6,064 bases of DNA. It comes from Chloroflexota bacterium. Its GTDB lineage: Bacteria; Chloroflexota; Dehalococcoidia; Bin125. Every line of letters starts with the position of its first letter. Position 1 is the stretch's first letter. Below the pieces are notes generated by a model. It searched no databases, was not told where the DNA came from, and worked only from the letters and a program-made list of their open reading frames with translations. Below, piece after piece: positions 1 through 6,064 of this stretch. The DNA is taken from assembly GCA_026705105.1 (NCBI GenBank), contig JAPPBK010000183.1, positions 1 through 6,064 on the forward strand, in the 5' to 3' direction. A program made the translations under genes and the position numbers.

Positions 1-1
1 T

Positions 2-973
2 GAGGTTTCGGACTTCTCCGAGGAGTTGGTGCAGCTCAAGCCCCGAGCCGCGAACGAGGAACAGGTGCTTCGCTTCCACACGCCGGAGTACGTGGATCGC
101 GTGCGGGCCCTTTCGGCGGAGGACGGCGGCGACGCCGGCGAGGGCGCCCCGTTCTCGCACGGCGGATACGAGATCGCGCTGCTGTCGGCCGGCGGAACGA
201 TCACGGCGGTCGACGCGGTGCTCGACGGCACGGTCGACAATGCGTACGCCCTGGTCCGACCGCCGGGACACCACGCCGAGCGTGATCGGGGTCGCGGCTT
301 CTGCGTATTCGGCAATGTCGCGATCGCCTCGATGCACGCGCTCGCGGAACGCGGGATCGAGCGGGTCGCCACGCTCGACTGGGACGTGCACCACGGCAAC
401 GGCACGCAGCAGGCGTTCTACGAGCGTCGTGATGTCCTGACCATGTCCATCCACCAGGACCAGTGGTATCCGCGCGACAGCGGACGGATGGACGAACAGG
501 GCGATGGCGACGGCGACGGCTACAACATCAACGTCCCGCTCCCTCCGGGCAGCGGTCATGGCGCGTACATCGAGACCATTCGCCAGGTCGTCGCCCCGGC
601 GCTTGAGGCGTTCCGGCCCGACCTGATCGTCGTGCCCTCGGGATTCGACGGCAGCATGTACGACCCGTTGGGTCGGATGATGGCCTACTCGGAGACCTTC
701 CGTGAGATGACGCGTCTGCTGATGGAATCCGCCGACGATCTGTGCTCAGGCCGGCTCGTGCTCAGCCATGAGGGCGGCTACAGCCCAACCTACGTGCCGT
801 TTTGCGGACTGGCCGTGGTCGAGGAGCTGAGCGGACGGAGGTCAATCGCCGGAGATCCGTTCGAAGACAACTCGGCGACGGCCGGCGGTCAGGATCTGCA
901 GCCGCATCAGCAAGCCGTCATTGATGACGCGAAGCTGCTCGTCGATCGCCTGCGAACGCTTGAGGGCGTCTAG
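2..973 (+). CDS. Class II histone deacetylase-like amidohydrolase (5' end missing)
   Basis: Zinc-dependent deacetylase of the arginase/HDAC fold. It removes acetyl groups from acetyl-lysine, acetylpolyamines or similar amides, and the real substrate in bacteria is usually unknown. The frame is open to base 2, so the gene begins upstream; the first in-window start-like codon (TTG at 26) has no reason to be the true start. Visible family motifs are RPPGHHAE with the catalytic His pair at 269-274; DWDVHHGNGT with zinc ligands Asp (383-385) and His (389-391); PSGFDGS with the third zinc ligand Asp (647-649); and HEGGYSPTYVPFCG with the transition-state Tyr (779-781). All catalytic residues are present, so the enzyme should be active. 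The 323 visible codons approach the ~340-370 residues usual for the family, so only a short N-terminal piece is missing. A Gly-Asp run at about 503-522 looks like a surface loop. The stop TAG (971-973) overlaps the stop of the converging radical SAM gene. No signal peptide can be judged. Confidence 0.93.
   Translation, partial: EVSDFSEELVQLKPRAANEEQVLRFHTPEYVDRVRALSAEDGGDAGEGAPFSHGGYEIALLSAGGTITAVDAVLDGTVDNAYALVRPPGHHAERDRGRGFCVFGNVAIASMHALAERGIERVATLDWDVHHGNGTQQAFYERRDVLTMSIHQDQWYPRDSGRMDEQGDGDGDGYNINVPLPPGSGHGAYIETIRQVVAPALEAFRPDLIVVPSGFDGSMYDPLGRMMAYSETFREMTRLLMESADDLCSGRLVLSHEGGYSPTYVPFCGLAVVEELSGRRSIAGDPFEDNSATAGGQDLQPHQQAVIDDAKLLVDRLRTLEGV
970..973. other. Convergent stop overlap in a shared CTAG
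   Basis: The plus-strand deacetylase ends with TAG at 971-973. The minus-strand selenoprotein, read through its UGA, ends with TAG at 972-970. Both stops use the same CTAG palindrome, so the two coding regions overlap tail to tail by 4 bases. There is no room for an intergenic terminator. Confidence 0.85.
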
Positions 974-2349
974 CGCTCGAACACACTGATCACGTCGGTT
1001 CCTTCCGAGTCACCGAGGGGAGCCAACTGGTCCCCGGTGGGCTCCGCTCAACAGAACCAGTCCTCGGTCAGGCCAGGCCGGTGAACATGCGGCGCGGGCG
1101 CGTCGGGCCAGGGCTGAGCGCCGAGCGCCTGACAGGCTGCCTGCTTGATCTCCGCGAATGAGGCGCCGCGCTCGGCGAGCGCCGCGGCATCAGCTTGCAG
1201 TGAGTCCATACGCTCGTCGGGGTGACGCCAGTTCCAGGTCAGGCCGTCGGCGTCGTAGCCGATCAGCGCATCCATCTCGCGCATCGGCTCAACAAGTGGC
1301 GAGTCGGCCGGCGCAAGCAGGCGCAGGCCGAGTTGCACCGGCGGCGTGAGACCGACCAGCGCGCTGGACTCGATGAACTGCAGCAGCGCGAGATAGTCCG
1401 CGGCCGAGGTCCAGGGCGTGAAGGGAAGCCATGTTGGACGTAGCGCGACACCGACCGCTTGCGTCGAATGCAGCACCCGTTCCAAGTCCGAAGCGGTGTG
1501 GCCCTTGTCCAGTATCTCCAGCAGGCGATCGTCCACCGACTCGAAGGCGGAGGTGATGAACGTCACGCCCAGAGCGGCCATCTCGTCGAGCAGGCCTTCG
1601 TGCTCGATCAGGTGCTCGACCTTGATTGTGGAGTCGAAGGTCAGACCCGGATGCGCTCTGGCCGAGCGGCGCAGCAGGTCCATCGCAAGATCCGGGGCAT
1701 TGAGGAAGTCGGGATCGCCGAAGGTAATGTGCTTCGCGCCCATCGACACCTGTTGGTCGATGTCGGCGAGCACCGTGTCTGCGCCGTTGAGTCGGAGCCG
1801 GCCCGCGTAGATCGGCGTGAGCGGGCAGTGCGGGCAACGATGCGCGCAGCCTCGCGTGGCCTCGACATATCCGGCCAGGTGGGCGTCGCCTGAGGCGTCC
1901 ATGTAACGGGCGTACTGCTCCAACGGCGGCAGCAGCGATCGGTCCGGAACGAGCCGAGTCTCGCGATCGAACACGGGAGCAAGCTGCGGCTCTTCGCCGC
2001 CCGCAAGTGCCACGAGTTGCAGGTCGGTGTCACCGCTGATCGCGCGACCCAATCCCAGATCGCGCAACGAGTCCGCGGCCAGCCCGTAGAAGACGATCTT
2101 GTCCGACATCGCTTCGATCTGTCGCGCGATGCGGATGCCCAGCCGCGCCGCCGTATGCATCGGCGTCGAGATGCCGATCAGGTCGGCATCGGCTGCGGCG
2201 GCGGCGAGTCGCTCGGATTCAATGGACTCGACGGCGAGGTCGAAGGCTGCGACATCGTGTCCGGCGGCCATCAGAGCCGCAGCGGGCGCGGCGACGCCGA
2301 GCGGTTGGTGTCCCTGCTCGTAGGTGGAGATGAGGAGGACGCGGCTCAC
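970..2349 (-). CDS. CUAEP-tail B12-binding radical SAM selenoprotein (UGA read as Sec434)
   Basis: Predicted 459 aa. Residues ~1-125 look like a cobalamin-binding Rossmann domain (start VLLISTYEQGHQPLG; no classic DxHxxG histidine). Residues ~155-350 are the radical SAM barrel, with cluster ligands C168, C172 and C175 in GCAHRCPHC. The frame reaches TGA at 1050-1048 after EDWFC, then continues Ala-Glu-Pro plus 22 residues to TAG at 972-970. Cys-Sec-Ala-Glu-Pro is the signature tail of the family I know as CUAEP/CCAEP-tail radical SAM (seleno)protein, where some members have Cys in place of Sec. A hairpin follows the UGA and 20 of the 25 sense codons after it end in G or C, so the extension looks coding. 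The vicinal Cys-Sec pair could form a selenenylsulfide; the reaction and substrate are unknown. The start is GTG at 2349-2347, chosen because it gives the expected domain start; no strong Shine-Dalgarno is visible. It lies 56 bases downstream of nfuA, probably in one operon. A standard call would truncate it at 433 aa. Confidence 0.9.
1011..1047 (-). promoter_or_regulatory. Candidate bacterial SECIS hairpin after the UGA
   Basis: Two mutually exclusive folds can be drawn by eye in the mRNA. Fold A pairs CACCG (1039-1035) with CGGUG (1015-1011), has a bulged U at 1016, three more G-C pairs (1034-1032 with 1019-1017) and a CC/GG pairing closing an AGUU loop that starts 19 nt after the UGA. This fits the bacterial SECIS pattern as I remember it: loop about 16-37 nt from the UGA and a G in the first two loop positions. 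Fold B pairs GGAGCC (1045-1040) with GGCUCC (1024-1019), extended by A-U and C-G pairs beyond a C-U mismatch, with a 9-nt G-rich loop. Fold A fits the spacing better. The element also encodes the protein tail. Confidence 0.65.
1048..1050 (-). other. In-frame UGA recoded as selenocysteine
   Basis: The codons around this TGA read TGT TGA GCG GAG CCC, giving Cys-Sec-Ala-Glu-Pro. The exact match to a known selenoprotein tail, the open frame after it and the hairpin just downstream argue for recoding rather than termination. Decoding would need SelB and tRNA-Sec supplied from elsewhere in the genome. Confidence 0.88.
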
Positions 2350-2405
2350 AGGTCGATCATATCGAGGCCTGTTGTGGCGTCCCTGCGGCGATTGATCTAC
2401 GGACC

Positions 2406-3014
2406 CTACTTCTTCGACGGCTTGTAGTAGGGGTTCTCGCCCGACTGGTGGTCGGTGATGTCGATCAGTTCGTCGATCTCGGGCAGTTGCTCCTTGACCG
2501 CGACCTCGATGCCCTGCTTGAGCGTCACGTTGGCCATGCCGCAGCCCTGGCAGCCGCCGCCCATCTCGATGTAGGCCTTCGAGCCCTGCACGTCGAGCAA
2601 CTGCACGAATCCGCCGTGCGCGGCGATCTGCGGGTTGACCTGTTCATCGAAGATGCGCTGGATCTCTTGCGCCAGGGGATCGCGCCAGACCGGATTGGGG
2701 TTGTGAAACTCGAGACCGGAGACGTTCGGACCCTTGAACTCGTAGTGAATCGCGGTGCCGCGCAGATCGTCAATGCGCTCGCCTTCGACGTAGAGCAAGA
2801 AATCCGGGTACTGCACGATCGCGTCGCCGGACGGCTCGTAGCCCAGCTCGACGATCGTGAGGACGTGCTCGAAACCCTCCGACGTACGTCCGGAGATCTT
2901 CAGTCGCAGGCCCGCGACTTCCTCCGGATAACCGGTCAACACCTCGAGCAGCTTCTCGCGCGCCACCTCGGAGAAGGTGATGCCCAGATCGCCTGTGAGC
3001 GCCTCGGTTGTCAT
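2406..3014 (-). CDS. nfuA: NfuA-type iron-sulfur cluster carrier protein
   Basis: About 202 aa, close to the 191 aa of E. coli NfuA. It is a cytosolic carrier that holds a [4Fe-4S] cluster between two subunits and passes it to apo-enzymes. Residues ~10-105 form a degenerate A-type (HesB/IscA-like) domain without the cluster cysteines, as in NfuA. Residues ~112-185 are the NifU C-terminal domain, with AAHGGFVQLLDV and the cluster motif GGGCQGCGM (C155, C158). The end ITDHQSGENPYY closely resembles the LTEHQRGEHSYY tail of E. coli NfuA. I place the start at ATG 3014-3012, behind GGGGGA with 5 bases of spacing. The in-frame ATG at 3038 has its purine-rich stretch almost touching the codon and would add eight unlikely residues. 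The radical SAM selenoprotein follows 56 bases downstream on the same strand, and delivery of a cluster to it is a plausible but inferred link. Confidence 0.93.
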   Translation of the reverse strand: MTTEALTGDLGITFSEVAREKLLEVLTGYPEEVAGLRLKISGRTSEGFEHVLTIVELGYEPSGDAIVQYPDFLLYVEGERIDDLRGTAIHYEFKGPNVSGLEFHNPNPVWRDPLAQEIQRIFDEQVNPQIAAHGGFVQLLDVQGSKAYIEMGGGCQGCGMANVTLKQGIEVAVKEQLPEIDELIDITDHQSGENPYYKPSKK

Positions 3015-3086
3015 TGCGTTCCCCCGTCCGGATCTCATTTCCTAGCATAGCGTTCGGTCATGTTGGACATGTGACGGGAGCGCGAC
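3015..3086. promoter_or_regulatory. Divergent intergenic region with small palindrome
   Basis: This gap of 72 bases separates nfuA (minus) from the CocE-type hydrolase (plus) and must hold promoters for both units unless they lie inside the genes. A perfect 13-base palindrome, CATGT-TGG-ACATG, sits at 3059-3071 and could be an operator. A weak -10-like TATGCT reads on the minus strand at 3049-3044, ~30 bases before the nfuA start, without a convincing -35 partner. Ribosome binding sites are GGGGGA for nfuA and GGGAG (3076-3080) for the hydrolase. Confidence 0.35.
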
Positions 3087-4820
3087 ATGGCGGTCGAACG
3101 AGTCATTGTGGAGAAGAACATCGAGATCCCGATGCGCGACGGGATCATTCTGCGGGCCGACCTGTATCGGCCGGAGGACGCCGACCGGCCCGGCGGTGCA
3201 GTGCCGGGCATCGTCACCCGCACGCCGTACGACAAGGAGATGTCGGGCGCCGGCGTGGTCGCGGTGATGCCCAGCGCGCTGAAGCTGGCGGAGCGCGGCT
3301 ACGCGGTCGTCGTCTGCGACTGCCGCGGCCGCTACGCATCAGAGGGCGACTTCACGCCCTTCCACCAGGAAGGCGAGGACGGTTACGACACGCTGGAGTG
3401 GATCGCGGCGCAGGAATGGTGCGACGGCAACACCGCGATCTACGGACCGTCCTATGTCGGCGCGACGACGATGCTGGCCACCCGCGAACAGCCGCCGTCG
3501 CTGCGCTGTGCGATTCCGATCATCACCGCCGACGACTACTACGACGGCTGGACCTACCAGGGCGGCGCGTTCCAGCTTGGGTTCGTCGGACTCTGGGGCA
3601 GCGGACTGGCGGCGACCGGTTACCTGCAGCAGGATCATGCGCGTCCGGCCGAGGCGCAGCCGGAGATGACCGAGGCGATCATGGGCAACGCCTTCCGACT
3701 GCTGGGCAGCCGGCCCCTGAACGCGATGCCCGGCATCTCGCAGGAGGGCGTCGCGCCCTACTGGCACGAGTGGCTGGAGCACGAGACGCGGGACGAGTAC
3801 TGGGAGTCGGTGCGGCATTCGGCCGACTACTCGCGGTTCCAGGTGCCGATGCTGCACATCGGCGGCTGGTTCGACATCTTCGGGATCGGCACGGTGCGCA
3901 ACTTCCGCGGCATCTCGGCCAAGGGCAATCCCGATCAACACCTGATCATGGGTCCCTGGGCGCACACCAACTACGACCGCTGGCTGGGCGAGATGGAGTT
4001 CGGACCGACCGGCGCGGCGGTCGCGGCCAATGTGATCGCCGACATCAACCGGTTCCTCGACACGCATCTCAAGGGCCGCGAACGCGAGGTCCCCAGGGTG
4101 CGCTGGTTCCTGATGGGCGCCAACGAGTGGCGCACCGACGAGTCCTGGCCGCCGCCGAGTGCAGAGGAACAGAGCTGGTACCTGGGCTCGGACGGCGGCG
4201 GCAATCTGCAATGGGGTGACGGCCGCCTGACCACCGAGCCTCCCGGCGAAGACCACCGCTGGGACGAGTACATGTACTCGGGCTACAAGCCGGTGCTGAG
4301 TGAGGGGGGCTCAACCCTGCAGCAGGCGATCGGCCTGCCCGGGCCGCGTGACCAGTCGCGCATTGAGAGCCGCGACGACGTGCTCTGCTACACATCGGAG
4401 GCGCTGGCCGAAGCCGTCGACGTGGCCGGTCCGGTCGAGGCCGACATCTGGCTCTCCAGCAACCGTCCCGACACCGACATCACGGCCAAGCTGGTCGACG
4501 TGCATCCCGACGGCAAGGCGGTCTCGCTGATCGACGGCATCATGCGGGCGCGATTCCGCGAGGGATTCGACCGCGAGGTCTTGCTGACGCCCGGCGAGAC
4601 GGTCAGGGTGACCGTCGATCTCGCCTCGCTGGGGCATCGCTTCGACGTCGGCCACCGGATCCGGCTGGAAGTGTCGAGCAGCAACTACCCTCGTTTCATG
4701 GCGAACTCGAACGACGGCGGATCGGTCAACGCGGCGACCGAGATGCAGACCGCGATCAACCGGATTCGCCGAGGCGGCGAGTATCCCTCGGCGCTGCGCA
4801 TGTACGTCCTGCAGGACTGA
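3087..4820 (+). CDS. CocE/NonD-family serine hydrolase (X-Pro dipeptidyl-peptidase-like)
   Basis: A 577-residue alpha/beta hydrolase matching the length and plan of cocaine esterase CocE (574 aa). Acyl esters or amides are cleaved by a Ser-Asp-His triad, here Ser122 in YGPSYVGA, Asp263 in GGWFDIFG and His293 in GPWAHT, close to S117, D259 and H287 of CocE. The start of the fold is seen as IPMRDGIILRADLYRP (residues 14-29) and VCDCRGRYASEGDF (76-89). A helical lid occupies ~150-245, and the jelly-roll domain typical of X-Pro dipeptidyl-peptidases runs from about residue 365 to the end. No signal peptide is visible, so a cytoplasmic enzyme is expected. The ATG at 3087 has GGGAG six bases upstream. 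The natural substrate cannot be told; peptidase, amide hydrolase and esterase activities all occur in the family. The NIPSNAP gene follows after 13 bases, so they are probably co-transcribed. Confidence 0.93.
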   Translation: MAVERVIVEKNIEIPMRDGIILRADLYRPEDADRPGGAVPGIVTRTPYDKEMSGAGVVAVMPSALKLAERGYAVVVCDCRGRYASEGDFTPFHQEGEDGYDTLEWIAAQEWCDGNTAIYGPSYVGATTMLATREQPPSLRCAIPIITADDYYDGWTYQGGAFQLGFVGLWGSGLAATGYLQQDHARPAEAQPEMTEAIMGNAFRLLGSRPLNAMPGISQEGVAPYWHEWLEHETRDEYWESVRHSADYSRFQVPMLHIGGWFDIFGIGTVRNFRGISAKGNPDQHLIMGPWAHTNYDRWLGEMEFGPTGAAVAANVIADINRFLDTHLKGREREVPRVRWFLMGANEWRTDESWPPPSAEEQSWYLGSDGGGNLQWGDGRLTTEPPGEDHRWDEYMYSGYKPVLSEGGSTLQQAIGLPGPRDQSRIESRDDVLCYTSEALAEAVDVAGPVEADIWLSSNRPDTDITAKLVDVHPDGKAVSLIDGIMRARFREGFDREVLLTPGETVRVTVDLASLGHRFDVGHRIRLEVSSSNYPRFMANSNDGGSVNAATEMQTAINRIRRGGEYPSALRMYVLQD

Positions 4821-4833
4821 AAGGAACTCCCCG

Positions 4834-5160
4834 ATGATCTACGAACTCCGCATTTACACAGCGCATCCCGGAAAGATGGGCGCGCTGATGAAGCGTTTCC
4901 GCGACCACACGATGGAGCTGTTCGAGCGGCACGGCATCCACAACGTCGGCTACTGGACCAACTCGGTCGGCGGCCGCTCGGACGAGCTCTGGTACATCGT
5001 CAGCTTCGAGAGTCACGGCCAGCGGGAAGAGGCGTGGAAGAACTTCGGGTCCGACCCCGAGTGGCAAGCCGCCCGCGCCGCCTCCGAGGAGAACGGTCCC
5101 CTCGTTCACCACATCGAGAATCGAATCCTCCAACCGACCGAATGGTCGCCAATGCCCTAG
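4834..5160 (+). CDS. NIPSNAP family protein
   Basis: A 108-residue protein with the NIPSNAP / dimeric alpha-beta barrel (ferredoxin-like) fold. It opens with IYELRIYTAHPGKMGALMKRF, typical of the family, and continues with a GYWTNSVGG turn, a LWYIVSFESHGQREEAWKNF strand-helix and a late helix ending in SEENGPLVHHIENRIL. Members are small, cytosolic and usually dimeric. Their biochemical role is mostly unknown, though the fold also serves heme-degrading and polyketide-cyclising monooxygenases. The start ATG follows AAGGA (4821-4825) with 8 bases of spacing. It begins 13 bases after the CocE-type hydrolase stop, so the two likely form an operon and may act on the same compound class; that functional link is inference. 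The length is complete for the family and nothing is truncated. Confidence 0.9.
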   Translation: MIYELRIYTAHPGKMGALMKRFRDHTMELFERHGIHNVGYWTNSVGGRSDELWYIVSFESHGQREEAWKNFGSDPEWQAARAASEENGPLVHHIENRILQPTEWSPMP

Positions 5161-5215
5161 CGAGTCCTTGATAGAGTTGCCAGCCCGCCCATCGAAGGCC
5201 AAGGGAAGGATCGCC

Positions 5216-6064
5216 ATGCGCATCATCACTTCGTACGCCTACACACTCGACGTGGAGACCGCCGAGGAAGCCGTTTCGCGGTTTCGAATCTACCGAAGCA
5301 TCATGGATGACTGGCTGCGCGACCGGGGAGTCAGTGATCCAAGATCAGACTCGCCAATCGACACGTTCATTCAACTTGAGCGCCGAGACGTATCGCACGA
5401 AGGAGCGGAAATCGACGGCTTCCTTCTGAAGCAGCCGGTTCTCGAATCGAGTCATCTGCTGCACACCCGATTCGACCTTGCTGTCGCTGGCGAGTCCCTT
5501 GCACTGTTTCTCCAGTTTCGTCTCGAGCGTAGGACCACCAGAATCGCTCCCGTCAGTTACCCGGTCAGCTGCCCGCGAGCTCTGCAATCAATCCTCGACG
5601 CGGGCGCCTGGAAGTCCGGCCAAGCCCGCGTGCGGCCTCACAGTCGCAGGCTCTTCGGACGCGAGGCCGGAACAAAGCTTCGAACCGAGATCAAAGATCC
5701 TGACCGAACCCTGCCAATCGTGCTCTTAGCGAACTTTCGAGGTAACAAACCTCTTGGGGACTATCAGGAGCTGAGCGAACCCTACGGCGAGGACGAATGG
5801 GAAGACTTCGTCAACAGAATTGAAGACGAATTAGGCGGAGTGGCCCTTATTGCCGAACTAGATGAAGCAAGCGAGGATTCCCTGTTACCTCGGGCGCCGC
5901 ACAATCTTGTAGACAGTGACTTGAAAGACAGGGCCCGACGCCGCCCGGTGCTCTTGGCACCAAGGCGCGACCATGGCATGTGCGGCGCGGTAGTCCGAAT
6001 CGTATGGCCACATGGAAGAGAGGATTATGTTCCACAACGACACACAGCCTGGGCACCATACGAG
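5216..6064 (+). CDS. Uncharacterised protein, 3' end beyond the window
   Basis: The frame is open for 283 codons from ATG 5216 to the window edge with no stop, far longer than any competing frame here. The ATG follows a strong AAGGGAAGGA (5201-5210) with 5 bases of spacing. It begins MRIITSYAYTLDVETAEEAV. I do not recognise the family. Visible features are an amphipathic N-terminal helix with a WLRDRG end (~15-40), a possible beta-rich segment at ~78-110, a basic region at ~138-160, a hydrophobic strand TLPIVLLANF (165-174), an acidic stretch LSEPYGEDEWEDF (186-198) and a second hydrophobic strand GGVALIAEL (207-215). No transmembrane segment, signal peptide or catalytic motif is apparent. 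G+C falls to about 50% in places (5821-5880), against about 73% in a line of the hydrolase gene (3601-3660), with many A/T-ending codons such as CGA, CTT, GAA and GAT. This points to later acquisition. It starts 55 bases after the NIPSNAP stop and is probably not functionally tied to it. Confidence 0.75.
   Translation, partial: MRIITSYAYTLDVETAEEAVSRFRIYRSIMDDWLRDRGVSDPRSDSPIDTFIQLERRDVSHEGAEIDGFLLKQPVLESSHLLHTRFDLAVAGESLALFLQFRLERRTTRIAPVSYPVSCPRALQSILDAGAWKSGQARVRPHSRRLFGREAGTKLRTEIKDPDRTLPIVLLANFRGNKPLGDYQELSEPYGEDEWEDFVNRIEDELGGVALIAELDEASEDSLLPRAPHNLVDSDLKDRARRRPVLLAPRRDHGMCGAVVRIVWPHGREDYVPQRHTAWAPYE

Noticed and set aside
503..522. Short GGCGAC-type tandem repeat in the deacetylase gene
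   Set aside because: It encodes a Gly-Asp loop in frame and is too short to be a meaningful repeat element.
1048..1050. TGA as the true stop of the radical SAM gene (433 aa)
   Set aside because: It falls inside a Cys-TGA-Ala-Glu-Pro context with an open, codon-biased frame and a hairpin after it, matching a known selenoprotein tail.
3015..3038. Upstream ATG (3038) as the nfuA start
   Set aside because: The purine-rich stretch is almost adjacent to that codon, while the ATG at 3014 has well-spaced GGGGGA and matches the family N-terminus better.
2448..3050. Plus-strand frame antisense to nfuA (200 codons)
   Set aside because: It is a shadow of nfuA, which has clear family motifs; its own translation has no recognisable domain.
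3008..4219. Long plus-strand frame overlapping the CocE-type hydrolase (403 codons)
   Set aside because: It is an Arg/Ala/Gly-rich shadow frame in high-GC DNA; the overlapping frame from 3087 carries all hydrolase motifs.
3339..4256. Minus-strand frame antisense to the hydrolase (305 codons)
   Set aside because: It is low-complexity Arg/Val/Ala/Gly-rich sequence typical of GC-rich antisense frames, with no motif.
5161..5215. Terminator, tRNA or attachment site at the composition shift after the NIPSNAP gene
   Set aside because: No GC-rich hairpin with a T-run, cloverleaf or repeat pair was found in these 55 bases.
4756..5229. Minus-strand frame antisense to the NIPSNAP gene (157 codons)
   Set aside because: It lies opposite a well-recognised family member with its own ribosome binding site.
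5345..6059. Several short minus-strand frames at 5345-5587, 5782-5979 and 5847-6059
   Set aside because: They are short, mutually incompatible and opposite one continuous 283-codon plus-strand frame with a ribosome binding site.

Overview
The window is GC-rich bacterial DNA, roughly 65-70% G+C until the last ~850 bases, with tightly packed genes. The strongest clue to the organism is a selenoprotein gene read through an in-frame UGA, so the host should carry the selenocysteine machinery (SelA, SelB, tRNA-Sec, SelD), none of which lies here. The gene mix (class II HDAC-like deacetylase, CocE-type hydrolase, NIPSNAP protein, B12/radical SAM selenoprotein) would fit an environmental actinobacterium or Chloroflexota-like lineage, but the taxon cannot be fixed from this sequence.

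Layout. Bases 2-973 (+) hold the 3' part of a class II histone deacetylase-like amidohydrolase whose start lies upstream of the window. Converging on it from the minus strand is a two-gene unit: nfuA (3014-2406), then a B12-binding radical SAM gene (2349-970). A plain ORF call ends the radical SAM protein at the TGA at 1050-1048 (433 aa). That TGA sits in Cys-TGA-Ala-Glu-Pro, the frame continues for 25 more codons to TAG at 972-970, and a hairpin follows the TGA. I therefore call it a 459-residue selenoprotein of the CUAEP/CCAEP-tail radical SAM family, with its C-terminus overlapping the stop of the HDAC gene inside a shared CTAG. NfuA is an iron-sulfur carrier and may load the cluster of the downstream radical SAM enzyme.

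Divergent from nfuA, across a 72-base intergenic region with a small palindrome, is a plus-strand unit: a CocE/NonD-type serine hydrolase (3087-4820) with an intact Ser-Asp-His triad, then 13 bases later a NIPSNAP-family protein (4834-5160). A third plus-strand gene starts at 5216 behind a good ribosome binding site and stays open for 283 codons to the window edge. I do not recognise its product. Its clearly lower G+C and different codon use suggest an acquired gene.

No tRNA, rRNA, CRISPR array, insertion sequence or convincing terminator was seen. All gaps between genes are under 75 bases.
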